From: Beroe forskalii | Taxonomy: Eukaryota > Ctenophora > Nuda > Beroida > Beroidae | NCBI GenBank assembly: GCA_011033025.1 | Contig: WFMF01000162.1 | Coordinates: 124,001-188,000 of the forward strand | Reading direction: 5' to 3' | DNA: 64,000 bases | Part shown: positions 38,620 to 49,200 of the stretch, piece after piece | How positions within the stretch are numbered: the first letter of the stretch is position 1 | Layout of the letters: each line of letters begins with the position of its first letter | Notes under the pieces: model-generated | Databases searched by the model: none | What the model was told of the DNA's origin: nothing | Seen by the model: only the letters and a program-made list of their open reading frames with translations | Translations under genes and position numbers: made by a program

Positions 38620-40520
38620 TGCCCCTCACCAGAGGGGGACACTATTCAGAGCTCACAGGCGCGTGCTGACCGCACTTTAAATTATTGCCATATAATGACA
38701 GGAGTATATACTATATGCTTTGCTTTGTAGATTGTAGGTTTAACTATCATACACTTCACATGAGCTATAATGAAAGACGCTTTGTTGAGGTAGAATAATT
38801 CTCAGAGCAGTACATCAGAAGAACAAAAAGTTAGGCTTGTATAAGACTACAATATTAAGAACTAACATAATATTATGTATATTGGTTGGTAGCCAGCTTT
38901 TTGCTTTAATTAAGTACATAAATATGCCTTGAGAGGATGAAGAAGCAACGTAATGGGTTACTTTATTGTGTGTATATGACGAAACGTAAGAATTTTCCGT
39001 ACTTAATGTATTTAATTTAACAATGTGATAAGATTGATAAGACGACCGTGGCGCAGAAAGCTGTATTCATTTAAATGTTAATTGTTTTGATCGCGGTTTA
39101 AGATTTTACTCTCACTTACCATATTATTTCGTATCTTTTGAGAAGAATGTATCTCTGATAAGACACTGTATAGTGATATATTGATATGATGCCTTAGGGA
39201 TGCATTTGCTTGTACTTGTAGCACTTATATCTAATAAGTTCCCATTTATAGCTTACACTTATACTCCCTGCCCAATATGTTGAAAAATACGCATTTGGTA
39301 TTAAGGATTTCCACAGTATCTAATACGGTGCGGAAATGTTATGTTTCGGGCCTGAAACACTGTAGCGTTGTATGTATTTATTTAATTCTAAGGGATCTTT
39401 AGGTCACAGCAACCAGTATATGCCGAACTAAAAAGTAAAATTGTTGGGAGAAGTTATATATTATTATTTGACTAGAATTGTTATAGTCTGCATCTGACAA
39501 CGCGTATATTGTGTGACTTAATTCGTTATCTTATTTGAGTTTGTTTTACGGATTGAATTAATTTTGATTAATTTAAAATGAAGATATTATGATATTAGCA
39601 ATGTTGAATAGATAGATTCCATTCAAATCGTTACTAAATTTAATATTCATCTTTTATTTCTCACATACCGGGACACATGAGAGCAGCTACTGTTAATTCT
39701 CAGGTGTTCACCGAAATCTCGAATTTGGGACTTCATCTTATGACTAAATCTATCACTTTTGATTTTTTTGGCAATCTTGCTTACACAGAGGTCTGAGAGT
39801 GTGTCTATGAGACAAGTCACTTCTAAATTTGAGATTTCGGTGTCATTTTGTGAGTGTCGAGTTGATAAGCTGCTTTCATCTGTCTTCAATGATGTCCAAA
39901 ATTATAAACCGCCTGGCTCAGTGTAACAACTTTTTCTTTACAGGGGTTTACTCTCCGGATCAATTTTCGGTGTTAGGCGGTTAGAAATTTCTCCTATCCC
40001 AAATCCTAAAAATGAAGGTTTGATCGGATTCGGATCACTCATCTCTAATCATGATTGAATATCCTAGTCATACCCTAGGTCAACGTTTTTCCTACATTTT
40101 CTACCACTAGCACTAGAGTTACTAAGCATTTTCCTGTGTGTGTGTGTGGGCGAGCTCTAGTGAGACAGTCCTCTGCTAATTAAAAAGCCGGTTGCTGCTA
40201 CCGGGGGAATTGCTAATGATTGTGATTCTCCAAAACTCCGGTTTCACGTGTTTAAGCCCGGTCCAATGGACCGGAGAGGCGGGTTTAGGAGTGCATGTCC
40301 TCTTATTCTGCGTGAGATCCACAGTAAGACAGTAGACTGCTGGAGCAGGCTGTGCGGGGTAGTAGTGTGCGCACTCAACCACTGACTGGGAGGGAGGGAG
40401 GGAGAGCGTGATAAGGGAACGTGTGGAGACTCTACCGTCTCCATGGAGGAGAGGGGTGTACGGTCTGTACCAGAGTGCTGATGAGCTGTACTTTATGCTG
40501 CGCCTACAGCGCTGTGTTTG
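38620..40520 (+). other. DMRT 3' flank, presumed untranslated region then intergenic
   Basis: AT-rich with no coding stretch. I find no canonical AATAAA in the first kilobase, so the transcript end cannot be placed. Confidence 0.5.
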
Positions 40521-40524
40521 TGTC

Positions 40525-41330
40525 CTGTCCACTGTGCGCTCTGTACACTGCTACCTTGCCACATTGCCATCTTTCCACTGCGTGTTCTGTCCATTGTGTC
40601 TTCTGTCCACTGTGTCATCTTTCCAATGTCTCAATGTGTCATAATATGTTCAATGTGACAGCTGTGCAATGTGTCTCTGTCCACTGTTCCATGTGTCCAA
40701 TTTGTCATATGTCCAATGTGAAGTAGGGAGGTTCAAAAAACGATTTTTTACTCGAATTAATTTCAGACAGTGATTATATGTTGACCAAGGGGCTCAATAG
40801 CCACCAAAAAAATCAGGTCGAAACTCGAAAATTTGACCCCTGCAAATGGCCACGCCCTGTTTTTGACTTTCTTATACAGGTAAAAATACGAAAAATCGAT
40901 TTTTGGCCCTGATACTCTGCTCCAATCATCTTGGATTGTGGTTAGTCGAATATAAACCGTAGGAAAGCATTTCGTTTATTTTTGGTCCCGACTTCACATT
41001 GTGAAGTCTGTCCAATGTGTCTTTTGTCTACTCTGCCATCTGTCCACTGTGTCATCTACCCAATGTGTCTCCTGTCCACTGTTTCATGTGTCCAATTTGT
41101 CATATGCCCAATGTGAAGTCTGTCCAATGTGTCTTTTGTCTACTCTGCCATCTGGTCACTGTGTCATTTGCCCAATGTGTCATATTTCGTCCTATGTGTC
41201 ATCTGTCCACTGTATTTTCTGCCCATTGCCCGCTGTCTTCTGTACCCTCATTCCACAGTACCATCTGTCCATCGTGTCATCTGTCCACTCTATCAGTACC
41301 ACTCGACCACTGCTTCATCTGTCCGTGATG
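40525..41330. repeat. Degenerate 17-18-bp array of TGTCCACTGTGTCATC-like units
   Basis: Repeated CTGTCCAATGTGTC / CTGTCCACTGTGTCATC motifs on +, interrupted by the insertion at 40725-40999. The unit is stop-poor, so short Cys/His/Ser-rich frames arise that I consider non-coding. Confidence 0.8.
40725..40999. mobile_element. Small MITE-like insertion splitting a degenerate tandem array
   Basis: The array before and after this segment is made of CTGTCCACTGTGTCAT-like units, and TGTGAAGT occurs on both sides (40717-40724 and 41000-41007), as expected of an 8-bp target duplication. An uninterrupted equivalent of the site is at about 41103-41120. The ends resemble each other in inverted orientation (AGGGAGGTTCAAAAAACGA versus CGGGACCAAAAATAAACGA). 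An hAT-type origin is inferred from the 8-bp duplication. Confidence 0.55.
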
Positions 41331-41339
41331 TAGGTATAA

Positions 41340-42800
41340 TCTGATATTTCCATCTACTTCATTTGAGAGTTTGAGATAATGATGTGACGGTATGAGATAT
41401 ATACTAGATATAGGTAATGTAAGAGGAGTACACTTCCTACCACCGGGCACATGTCACTCTGGATATCATTCGTCCACTTTCAGGTAGTACAAATTGCCTG
41501 GTACCGCCTTGCACTATTAGTTTATATACCAGAGGCTCTGTATATAACAGTTGATATCTCCATGTATTGTATCATAGCACGATATCTCCTTCTCTCGTCC
41601 GGTAGGAAATGACATGTTGCTTGGTATAAGCAGGAAATCGTAGAGAATCTCAGGATAGCCTTAGATTTATGTGTGGTGGGTGTTATATTGAGATATTGTA
41701 GGCATATCACACTCAAAGTCTAGGAATGATCTGTGATCACTTGACACTTATCTAAGATAGGTTTTGTCACACCACCAGCCTCCATCTTTCGAGTCATTTC
41801 TCAACTTTGAGTCTGTGTGTCTATCCCTCCCTCAGCTTGGATACATGGCTTTTTGCGTTGTATGCGGCTGTAATTACATTCTCAATCTGACTTACAAATG
41901 TTGCTGAGTAATCCCGGAATGTAGTCTACGCCAAAGTGATGAAAACCGGATAGTTCAGTAGAAATGTTATTGAATATTGGGCTATGTAAACCTTACATCA
42001 TATGAATTACAATTATATTGGTACGTAGACATTGCCAAATTTCCTCTACCATAAGTCTGCATCTACGGGGTGTTTCAAAAGTCTTGAGTATCATATTCTG
42101 ATCTTTAGGCCAGGGTGAAAAAATGCACTATGTGTGCTGTCCAAATACTATGATTACATGACAGAAAATATAAAGATTAGAGGTTTAGAGACTAAGAAAT
42201 TTTCTCTCAATCTCATAATATGTAATGCAAAATTTCACAATTTCTTTGGTTTTATCAATCATTGCTGAGAAAAAATAATCTAAACACTGAAATTCGCATG
42301 AAAGTGAAAATGACATCAATATTTTATCATCATCATGTAATTATCAAATCAGACATCTGCTGAACTTTGCTTGGGGAAGGCAGTTCAGACTAGTTATTAC
42401 TAGTAGTTAGTATAATAACTCATCTTAATTGATGGCTAGATTGAAGTCTAGGCATAAATTGCATAAATGAGAATAGCATACGATAGTGACACAGAAAACC
42501 CAAAAGCAATAACTTGGTTTTTTGAGATGTTCACTCATTTCTCATTTACCCATCACCCCAGCTGTGACATGGTCTTATTAATGAAGACGTGTCTGTTGAA
42601 AAATTTAAATCAGATTCAACTAAGACTTTTCAAGGTGCAATGATTGGCTTCAATCACATTATATCGGCCTATCTTTTTAAGAAATTGCAATACAAAATCA
42701 CTCCATCTCACTGAGCTTAACAAATTTTAAAAGTTAATAATATTTCTGAAAAATTCACTGCATCATGTAGCATTACTTCCACTGAAAGAGAGGTATCACA
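41340..42800. other. Intergenic between the convergent DMRT and FAM184-like genes
   Basis: No gene. GGGGTGTTTCAAAAGTCTTG at 42067 resembles the ends of several DNA transposons, but I find no inverted partner nearby. Confidence 0.4.
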
Positions 42801-42810
42801 AATTCCACCA

Positions 42811-42816
42811 TTTATT
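42811..42816 (-). terminator. AATAAA polyadenylation signal for the FAM184-like gene
   Basis: AATAAA on - lies 26 nt past the TAG at 42842. The resulting 3' untranslated region would be very short. Confidence 0.45.
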
Positions 42817-42841
42817 CCAATGAGTGCTGCCCAGGTCGGCA

Positions 42842-43261
42842 CTATGAGAGTTTATCGTTGAGCAGCCACACGGACCACCTGACGTCCCCTGAAGCAGGGG
42901 CAGTTGCATTGCCCGGACTGCTCTTCATCACAGCAGGCTGCTGTGGACACTGTCTCTTGTTAGGCTCAGACTTCGGCTTCCTGATGGGCCGTATCATCTT
43001 GTGACGCGAGCTGAAGAGCGGTATCCCGTGGGAGGGTGAATTGTCAGCACTCTGCTCGGACGTGAGTGCGGAGGGTTTTCCTATCTCTGGGGGAAGTGTA
43101 GAGGACTTCCCGGACCCCTCAAAACGGAGTGAGGATTTTCCTGGCTCGCCACGTGTTGAAGCTCCGCGGTCTGCCGAACAGCTGAGGGAAGGAAGTTTGG
43201 AGCGGAGTCTAGCGGCGGATTTGGCAGCGAGCGTTTGTTTGTACGCGTATATGGTGGGTAT
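42842..43261 (-). CDS. FAM184: FAM184-like exon 7: Ser/Pro-rich C-terminus and stop
   Basis: This is a 140-codon stop-free stretch on - that begins at an acceptor (cattcag|atacccacc) and so has no ATG of its own. It reads IPTIYAYKQTLAAKSAARLR, then a Ser/Pro/Lys-rich tail with HKMIRPIRKPKSEPNKR, and ends WSVWLLNDKLS before TAG. Phase 0 fits exon 6, 2.8 kb upstream. A disordered tail ending in a short aromatic segment recalls the vertebrate FAM184A end, but I see no clear residue match. It could instead belong to another gene. Confidence 0.5.
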   Translation of the reverse strand: MPTIYAYKQTLAAKSAARLRSKLPSLSCSADRGASTRGEPGKSSLRFEGSGKSSTLPPEIGKPSALTSEQSADNSPSHGIPLFSSRHKMIRPIRKPKSEPNKRQCPQQPAVMKSSPGNATAPASGDVRWSVWLLNDKLS

Positions 43262-46200
43262 CTGAATGTACTGAGCAGTCTGAGGGCTATTACATGTACT
43301 TTAAATCATCATACGAGCATCTGATATCGTACTCAGCTCTTCATCAAAATATGCATGTGTGGATTATGATAATCTGATCGCAAATCTATCACATATATAG
43401 TCATTTTTGTCTGAGACTGAGAGTGCTGCAATATTTGTTGTTGCTAATGCTTACTGTTAGTGCTGGTTATTGCCATTTAACTATCATAATTATCAATAAA
43501 CCTGTCTGCCCTATCTCATTTATTTGTGTTCCTGATCTATGGAAATTGACATGTAGACATTATGCCATCCGTCTAATTTCTAGGTTATCTTGTTAAACTC
43601 GGACATCAAACGAATAAATTTTCTACAATTTTGCATCAGAAATCTGTCGCCGGTGCCCACCCGTTTTGTCGATTTAATCAAAACATATTTAACAGATAAA
43701 ATTAGCTCGCAGCTTGTTTTAACACACGCACACATGCCATGCACTTTATCAGACGTGTTATTATTAAGAGGACCATATTATTTTCTAAATCTGGCACAAC
43801 TCCTCCAGTGTATTTTAAAACAGCAGCTGGTTTTTAACATATGCTACCCATCATGCTATGGTTTAAAGCTGCTGTAGGAATATACAAAGGTCGGTTTAAA
43901 CGTAGCGTGCCTTGAAAGGGAATGACTTTTGTCAAACGCAGCTCCCATAAGTTCTTGCATCCTGACAGGATAAATAATGAAGGAAGATGCTATGCGCCCT
44001 AAAAATGCCTTTCCATACACGTGATCCAAGCTTTTATCAATCCAGATATTATTCCTTTAAAATGGAAACAAAAATCTGCCTATGTCGCCCATACAGGGCT
44101 TCAATAAATTCTAAATGTTTCTTTGATAGTGACGGACATAATTATTAGGCTTTCCATTATCGGTAACAAATTTTTTATCTAGATAAACCGATAATTATTT
44201 CGGTTTTATCTAGATAAAATTTTTATCTAGATAAAATCTATCAGTTTTTAAGAACTTTTTTGCCACTGTCAATCTGGTTACTTTCGCTAAATATACGTCA
44301 GTTTGGTATCATGGTGATTGTTGATACACCCGACTGGCGTTAGTGAAAAGTGAGACTGTTGTTGGTGATAACACTACGTCTGAAAATTGTCAATGATACG
44401 TAATAGTGGTGCCGAAGGCGCCGCCTTCGGCACCACTATTACGTATCATTGACAAGGCGCTTCCTATTGGTTTCAGAGTTCATTCAGGTTGATATCATTG
44501 ATTTGTCAGTGTTAGACTGATGCCATTAATCCGTCACAACGGTATTAGGAATACTATACAGCAGACTAGGTCAGAGATGCGTCCAAAAGGTATCAATCAT
44601 GCATCAGATTGGTGTCAGTGATACGTCAGACGGGTGTCAGTGATACGGCAGACTGGTGTCAGTGATACGGCAGACTGGTGTCAGCGATAAGTCAGACTGG
44701 TGTCAGTGATACGGCAGACTGGTGTCAGTGATAAGTAAGGTAGTAAGACTGGTGTCAGTGATACGGCAGATTGGTGTCAGTGATAGGGCAGACTGGTATC
44801 AGTGATATTGATTAGGCAGACAGGTGTCAGTGATACGGCAGACTGGTGTCAGTGATGGGTCAGACTTGTGTCAGTGATACGGCAGATTTGTGTCAGTGAT
44901 ACGGCAGACTGGTGTCATTGATAAGTCATACTGGTGTCAGTTATACGGCAGACTGGTGTCAGTGATACGGCAGACTGATGTCAGCGATACGACAGATTGT
45001 TGATAAGGCAGACTGGTGTCAGTGCCAGTGATACAGCAGACTGGTGTCAGTGATACGACAGACTGGTGTCAGTGATACGACAGACTGGTGTCAGCGATAC
45101 GGCAGACAGGTGTCAGTGATACGGAAGACTGGTGTCAGTGATACGGCAGACTGGTGTCAGTGATACGGCAGACTGGTGTCAGTGATACGGCAGACTGTTG
45201 TCTATCGATGATGGACCCTTCCGAGCGACGCGCCGCGCACCGAGCTGACGCAGCCGCTTCGCGTCTGCATCAGGAGGTCTGGTATCACCAGGCAAGGCAG
45301 ACTGGTGTCAGTGATACGACAGACTGGTTTCAGTCATATAGCAGATTGTTAGTGTCAGTAATATGTGATACGTCTTGCCAGTTTCAATGTTAAATATCTG
45401 ACTCGTGTCTGTGACACGTCAGAAAAGTGTCACTGGTGCCAGATTTGTGTCGGTATCCGTTATCCACTTAACAAGACGTGTCAGTTATACATCAGGATAG
45501 TTTCAACTATACATCAAATAGGTGTCTTAAGTATGTCGGACTGGTGTTGGTGATTGGTCAGAAAGGTACCAGTGACATGCTAGACTGGTGGTAGTGATCC
45601 GTCAGACTGGTGAAACCAGTCCGAAAGTGAGAGTTTTTTATGGATTTTCTCAATTTAACTAGCATTTTCAACGCAAGCTTTTTTGCTATTTTATCTAGAT
45701 AAAAATGATTTTTATCTAGATAAACCGATAATTTATTTTGACGAATTATCGGAGATAATTATCGGTTTCGATTATCGGACTGGAAAGCCTAATAATTATG
45801 TGCTATAAGTATGCAGGTATGGGAATGAAAACTCTGAATTAGCTTCAACAGAGTAGGGCTTTATTCCCCGTAAAAGACATAACAAAGTTTTTGTGAAAAA
45901 TGAAGTTTTTGTTAATGTTATATCAGAGAAGTGATGAATCTAAGGCCATAGTCCTCATGGATGAGATAGGTATTGGTAATCGAGACCGGCACTAAATCAC
46001 ACTAAATAACATTCGTGTACCTATTCTCTCAGATCATATAATTTCGAAAGGCCTTGGGTTCATTACTGTCAATCGTAAATTACTAACCTCCTCTGTTTTC
46101 TCCGGATCCATGCCATCATCTCTTATTTCCTTGACGCAACACAGGTCGCCACCCTCTCCCGAGGTGACCATGACAGGTTTTATCTCACTGAAGATCTTGT

Positions 46201-49200
46201 TGAAGTTCTCTTCCCTGTTCTTCAGCTCGAGTCTGTATTTCTGTACTTCTCGTTTTAGAGACTCCACCTCACTGTCCCTGCTTCCCTCTTTATGTGACTT
46301 CCTCTGTGGAGAAATAGAATGTGATAACCATGGATAATTAGGATCCAATCAGCGAGTGCGATTAGAATCCAATCAGTGAGTGCGATTGGAATCCAATCAG
46401 CGAGTTTGATTAGAAATAGAATCCAATTAACGAGTGTGATTTGATTGCAATTCATGCAATTGCATCTTTGGACCCAATACGAGAATATCACTAGCCGTGA
46501 ATTCTCATCAACATGAACATGTTCCATGCAAGTGATTGATAATCGTGCAACTGCAAATGATTGATAATGCAATATGCATGCATTTGAATTTTGATTTCAA
46601 TTTAAAGGATATCTCAATCTGGACTTTTTTAAGTTTTTAACTTTTAATTGAAATCAGGCATGCAGCAAGGTTTTCACATGCAGGATGAGATGCAATAGGA
46701 TTAGAATTTTAGCTTTCGGGAAATTTCCCATCATCTTCCAATTCGATCTTCAATAATGATGAGATTAATTCAACATAAGATGAACTTGGAGTCATGCAAC
46801 ATTGCCTACCTTACAATATACTGATAGGCCATGTTACCTGACACAAGCGAGTGTTACCCGCCACCACTCGACTTAAGACCTCCCTTCTTCGCTTCCTTGG
46901 CCTGCCCTGCTTTACAACCGTTAACAACGAAATGTGGAAAGCTTTCTGCATCTCACAACGTGAGTGCTATTATATGGAGGGAATATCACTGACAGACCAT
47001 CTCCTGCTTCACAGTTACAATTTTACAATATACTTTATTCCGTGGCTATGTATTTACCGATGAAGATTTCGCTTTAGACCCTGTTGACGAAGGCCCTCCG
47101 TTGGGTATGATTCCAGCTTCAAGCTTCTTGAGTTGTGAAGCCTGGTCGGATACCTTCTTTTTCAGGTTCTTGTTCTCTGACTCCAGATGTTCGTTTTGTA
47201 TCTTCAGCTGGTCTGCTATCTCGTTAGCTGACCGAGCACTTGCTTCCATCTGTGTGATCTTCTGATTCACTCCCCTCTGGATGCCTGAGATTTACAAAGA
47301 TGTGGAGTGATGTTCCAAATACATCTTTGCTTGATGCCATTCATAATACTAATGATATTGATTCACCTTTTGGAACTTTCCAAATCACCATTTCTTGACA
47401 CTTACTGTGAATGTTGTCCTTCATTTTGTCCATCATTTCTTTGTTAGCTCTTGCGTTCTGCTGCAGTTTCTCGATCCGTTGCTGGTCCTTCTCCATAGCC
47501 CGCTCTTTGGCCACTCTCTCCTTCCCCAAAGCATCCTGCTCCCGCTCCGCCCTCGCTAGTTCTTCGACCAATCTAGGTATTGATCAATTCGATCTTAAAG
47601 CAACAATACCAAAATTCAAAGAGAAGTATCCATCACAATCCAATGTCTTATTCGTAGGATGTTACCCTACCCTCGCGCGCGGCGCAACGTTCCACATTTG
47701 GACGTCACTTTGCAACCTCGCCCGTCAGAAGAAATAGACGGGGCAACGTCCGTCGAATGTCTTATCTATAGAGGTGTATGGGTAAACTACAAACATAACA
47801 AATTACTGCATATCGATTTTCTAATTCAAGGATTGACATGAGAGGCGGAAGAGACTAAACTGTGAATCATCAGCGGTTACCCTACAGTTGTAAGGTCTCC
47901 CTGCCATCTGCGATGTAGGTGTACCATCAGCAGGTGACAAAGGGAAACGGAGGGGTTTCGGCCCACGTACCCCTCACAGCTTACAACTGCAAGGCTGGGC
48001 CACCCAGGACTCCGGATTCCTGAGCAACACAGTTTAGAGGGAAGGGGTAGAAAAAAGAAAGATTTCAGTAGAGGTGAAAGATCAATGATTGCTATAATCG
48101 TGTGGAATATCTTAATATAAAGCTATTAAAACCTGAATTTGAACGTTGAAATAAAAGGGAGGTTGCAGGCATCTGCCTGTCCAGCCCCACATTCAGTCCC
48201 AGGCTAATCATACAGCAAGTTATTTGAGGTCAGCAACAAGCTGCATAACTAACCAGTACAGAATGTGACGAACCTCGCGTGCCAATACCTAATCAAATTG
48301 ATCTAAAATTGTACTGTTATCTAAAATTGCATATTTTTGAAAAACTAAGCTATTCTTATTAAGGCAACGTTTAATAACTATCACCAGTCATCTCCATCAC
48401 AAGTCATTTCACACGTTGAGACGTGATGATGACATGACAGGCACATTGTTCTGAAAATTTATTAGGTTACAACTCACCGTTTGTTGCGTTCTTCCATGAC
48501 TTTTATACTGGATCTCAGAGATTCGTTCTCTGAAGTAAGATCTGATATTTTCTTGGTATGTCTGTCTATAAGTTTCCGCGTGTTTTCATCCCCTTCCCGG
48601 TTCATTTTCTCCAGCTCTGCTTTTCTAACGGATCTCTCAGACTCAATTTCCTTTTTAAGCTGCGATATTCGTTTCTCGAACTCTGCCGAAATGTTGGAGA
48701 TCTCTTGTTCGTATGCTTCTTTTGTTGCCTCCAGTTCTACCTGAATATAGGCAGTTAAGAGCGATTTCATTCACAATAAAATTGCTCCATCCACAATCTC
48801 CCAAGTTTCCTGGATTCACCTCAGAGCTCCCCTACGCTGGGAGACCAGTAGATCCGCCCCCTCTCTCAGTATAAGATGGCGTGAGCCTCTCACCTCTCGT
48901 TCGTGGTTTCTCGTGAAAAGCATGTGCACCACGAGGGTCAGCTCTGCCACCTTCTTGCTTAGTTTGAACTGGAGAGCGGCATCGTTCATCGGCTCTGAAC
49001 ACCCCTGCAACAAACAAGATATATCCTATCAAAATCAGGAAATTAATAGACGTGAGTTAACAAATTAACCAGGAATTGAACAAGAATCATATCTTGTCTT
49101 ATCTCTTATCTTATCTCTCATCTTATCTCTTATCTTATCTCTCATCTTATCTCTTATTTTATCTCTCATCTTATCTCTTATTTTATCTCTTATCTCATCT

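Larger units (their letters stand above)
44137..45800. mobile_element. Non-autonomous DNA transposon-like element with internal 22-bp array
   Basis: The ends CATAATTATTAGGCTTTCCA (44137-44156) and its exact reverse complement (45781-45800) form a 20-bp perfect terminal inverted repeat. Subterminal copies of the palindrome TTTATCTAGATAAA and of CCGATAAT sit inside both ends. A TA just outside ATTATTAGGC on each side fits a Tc1/mariner-type TA target duplication (inference). No transposase frame is present. It lies in the last intron of the FAM184-like gene, in neutral orientation. Confidence 0.75.

Noticed and set aside
38094-38669. Additional long frames overlapping DMRT exon 3 on both strands
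   Set aside because: Shadows produced by the strong G/C third-position bias of the true exon.
43041-43265. 74-codon frame on + starting MSALCSDVSAEGFPISGG
   Set aside because: Antisense to FAM184-like exon 7, which is longer, splice-bounded and phase-matched.
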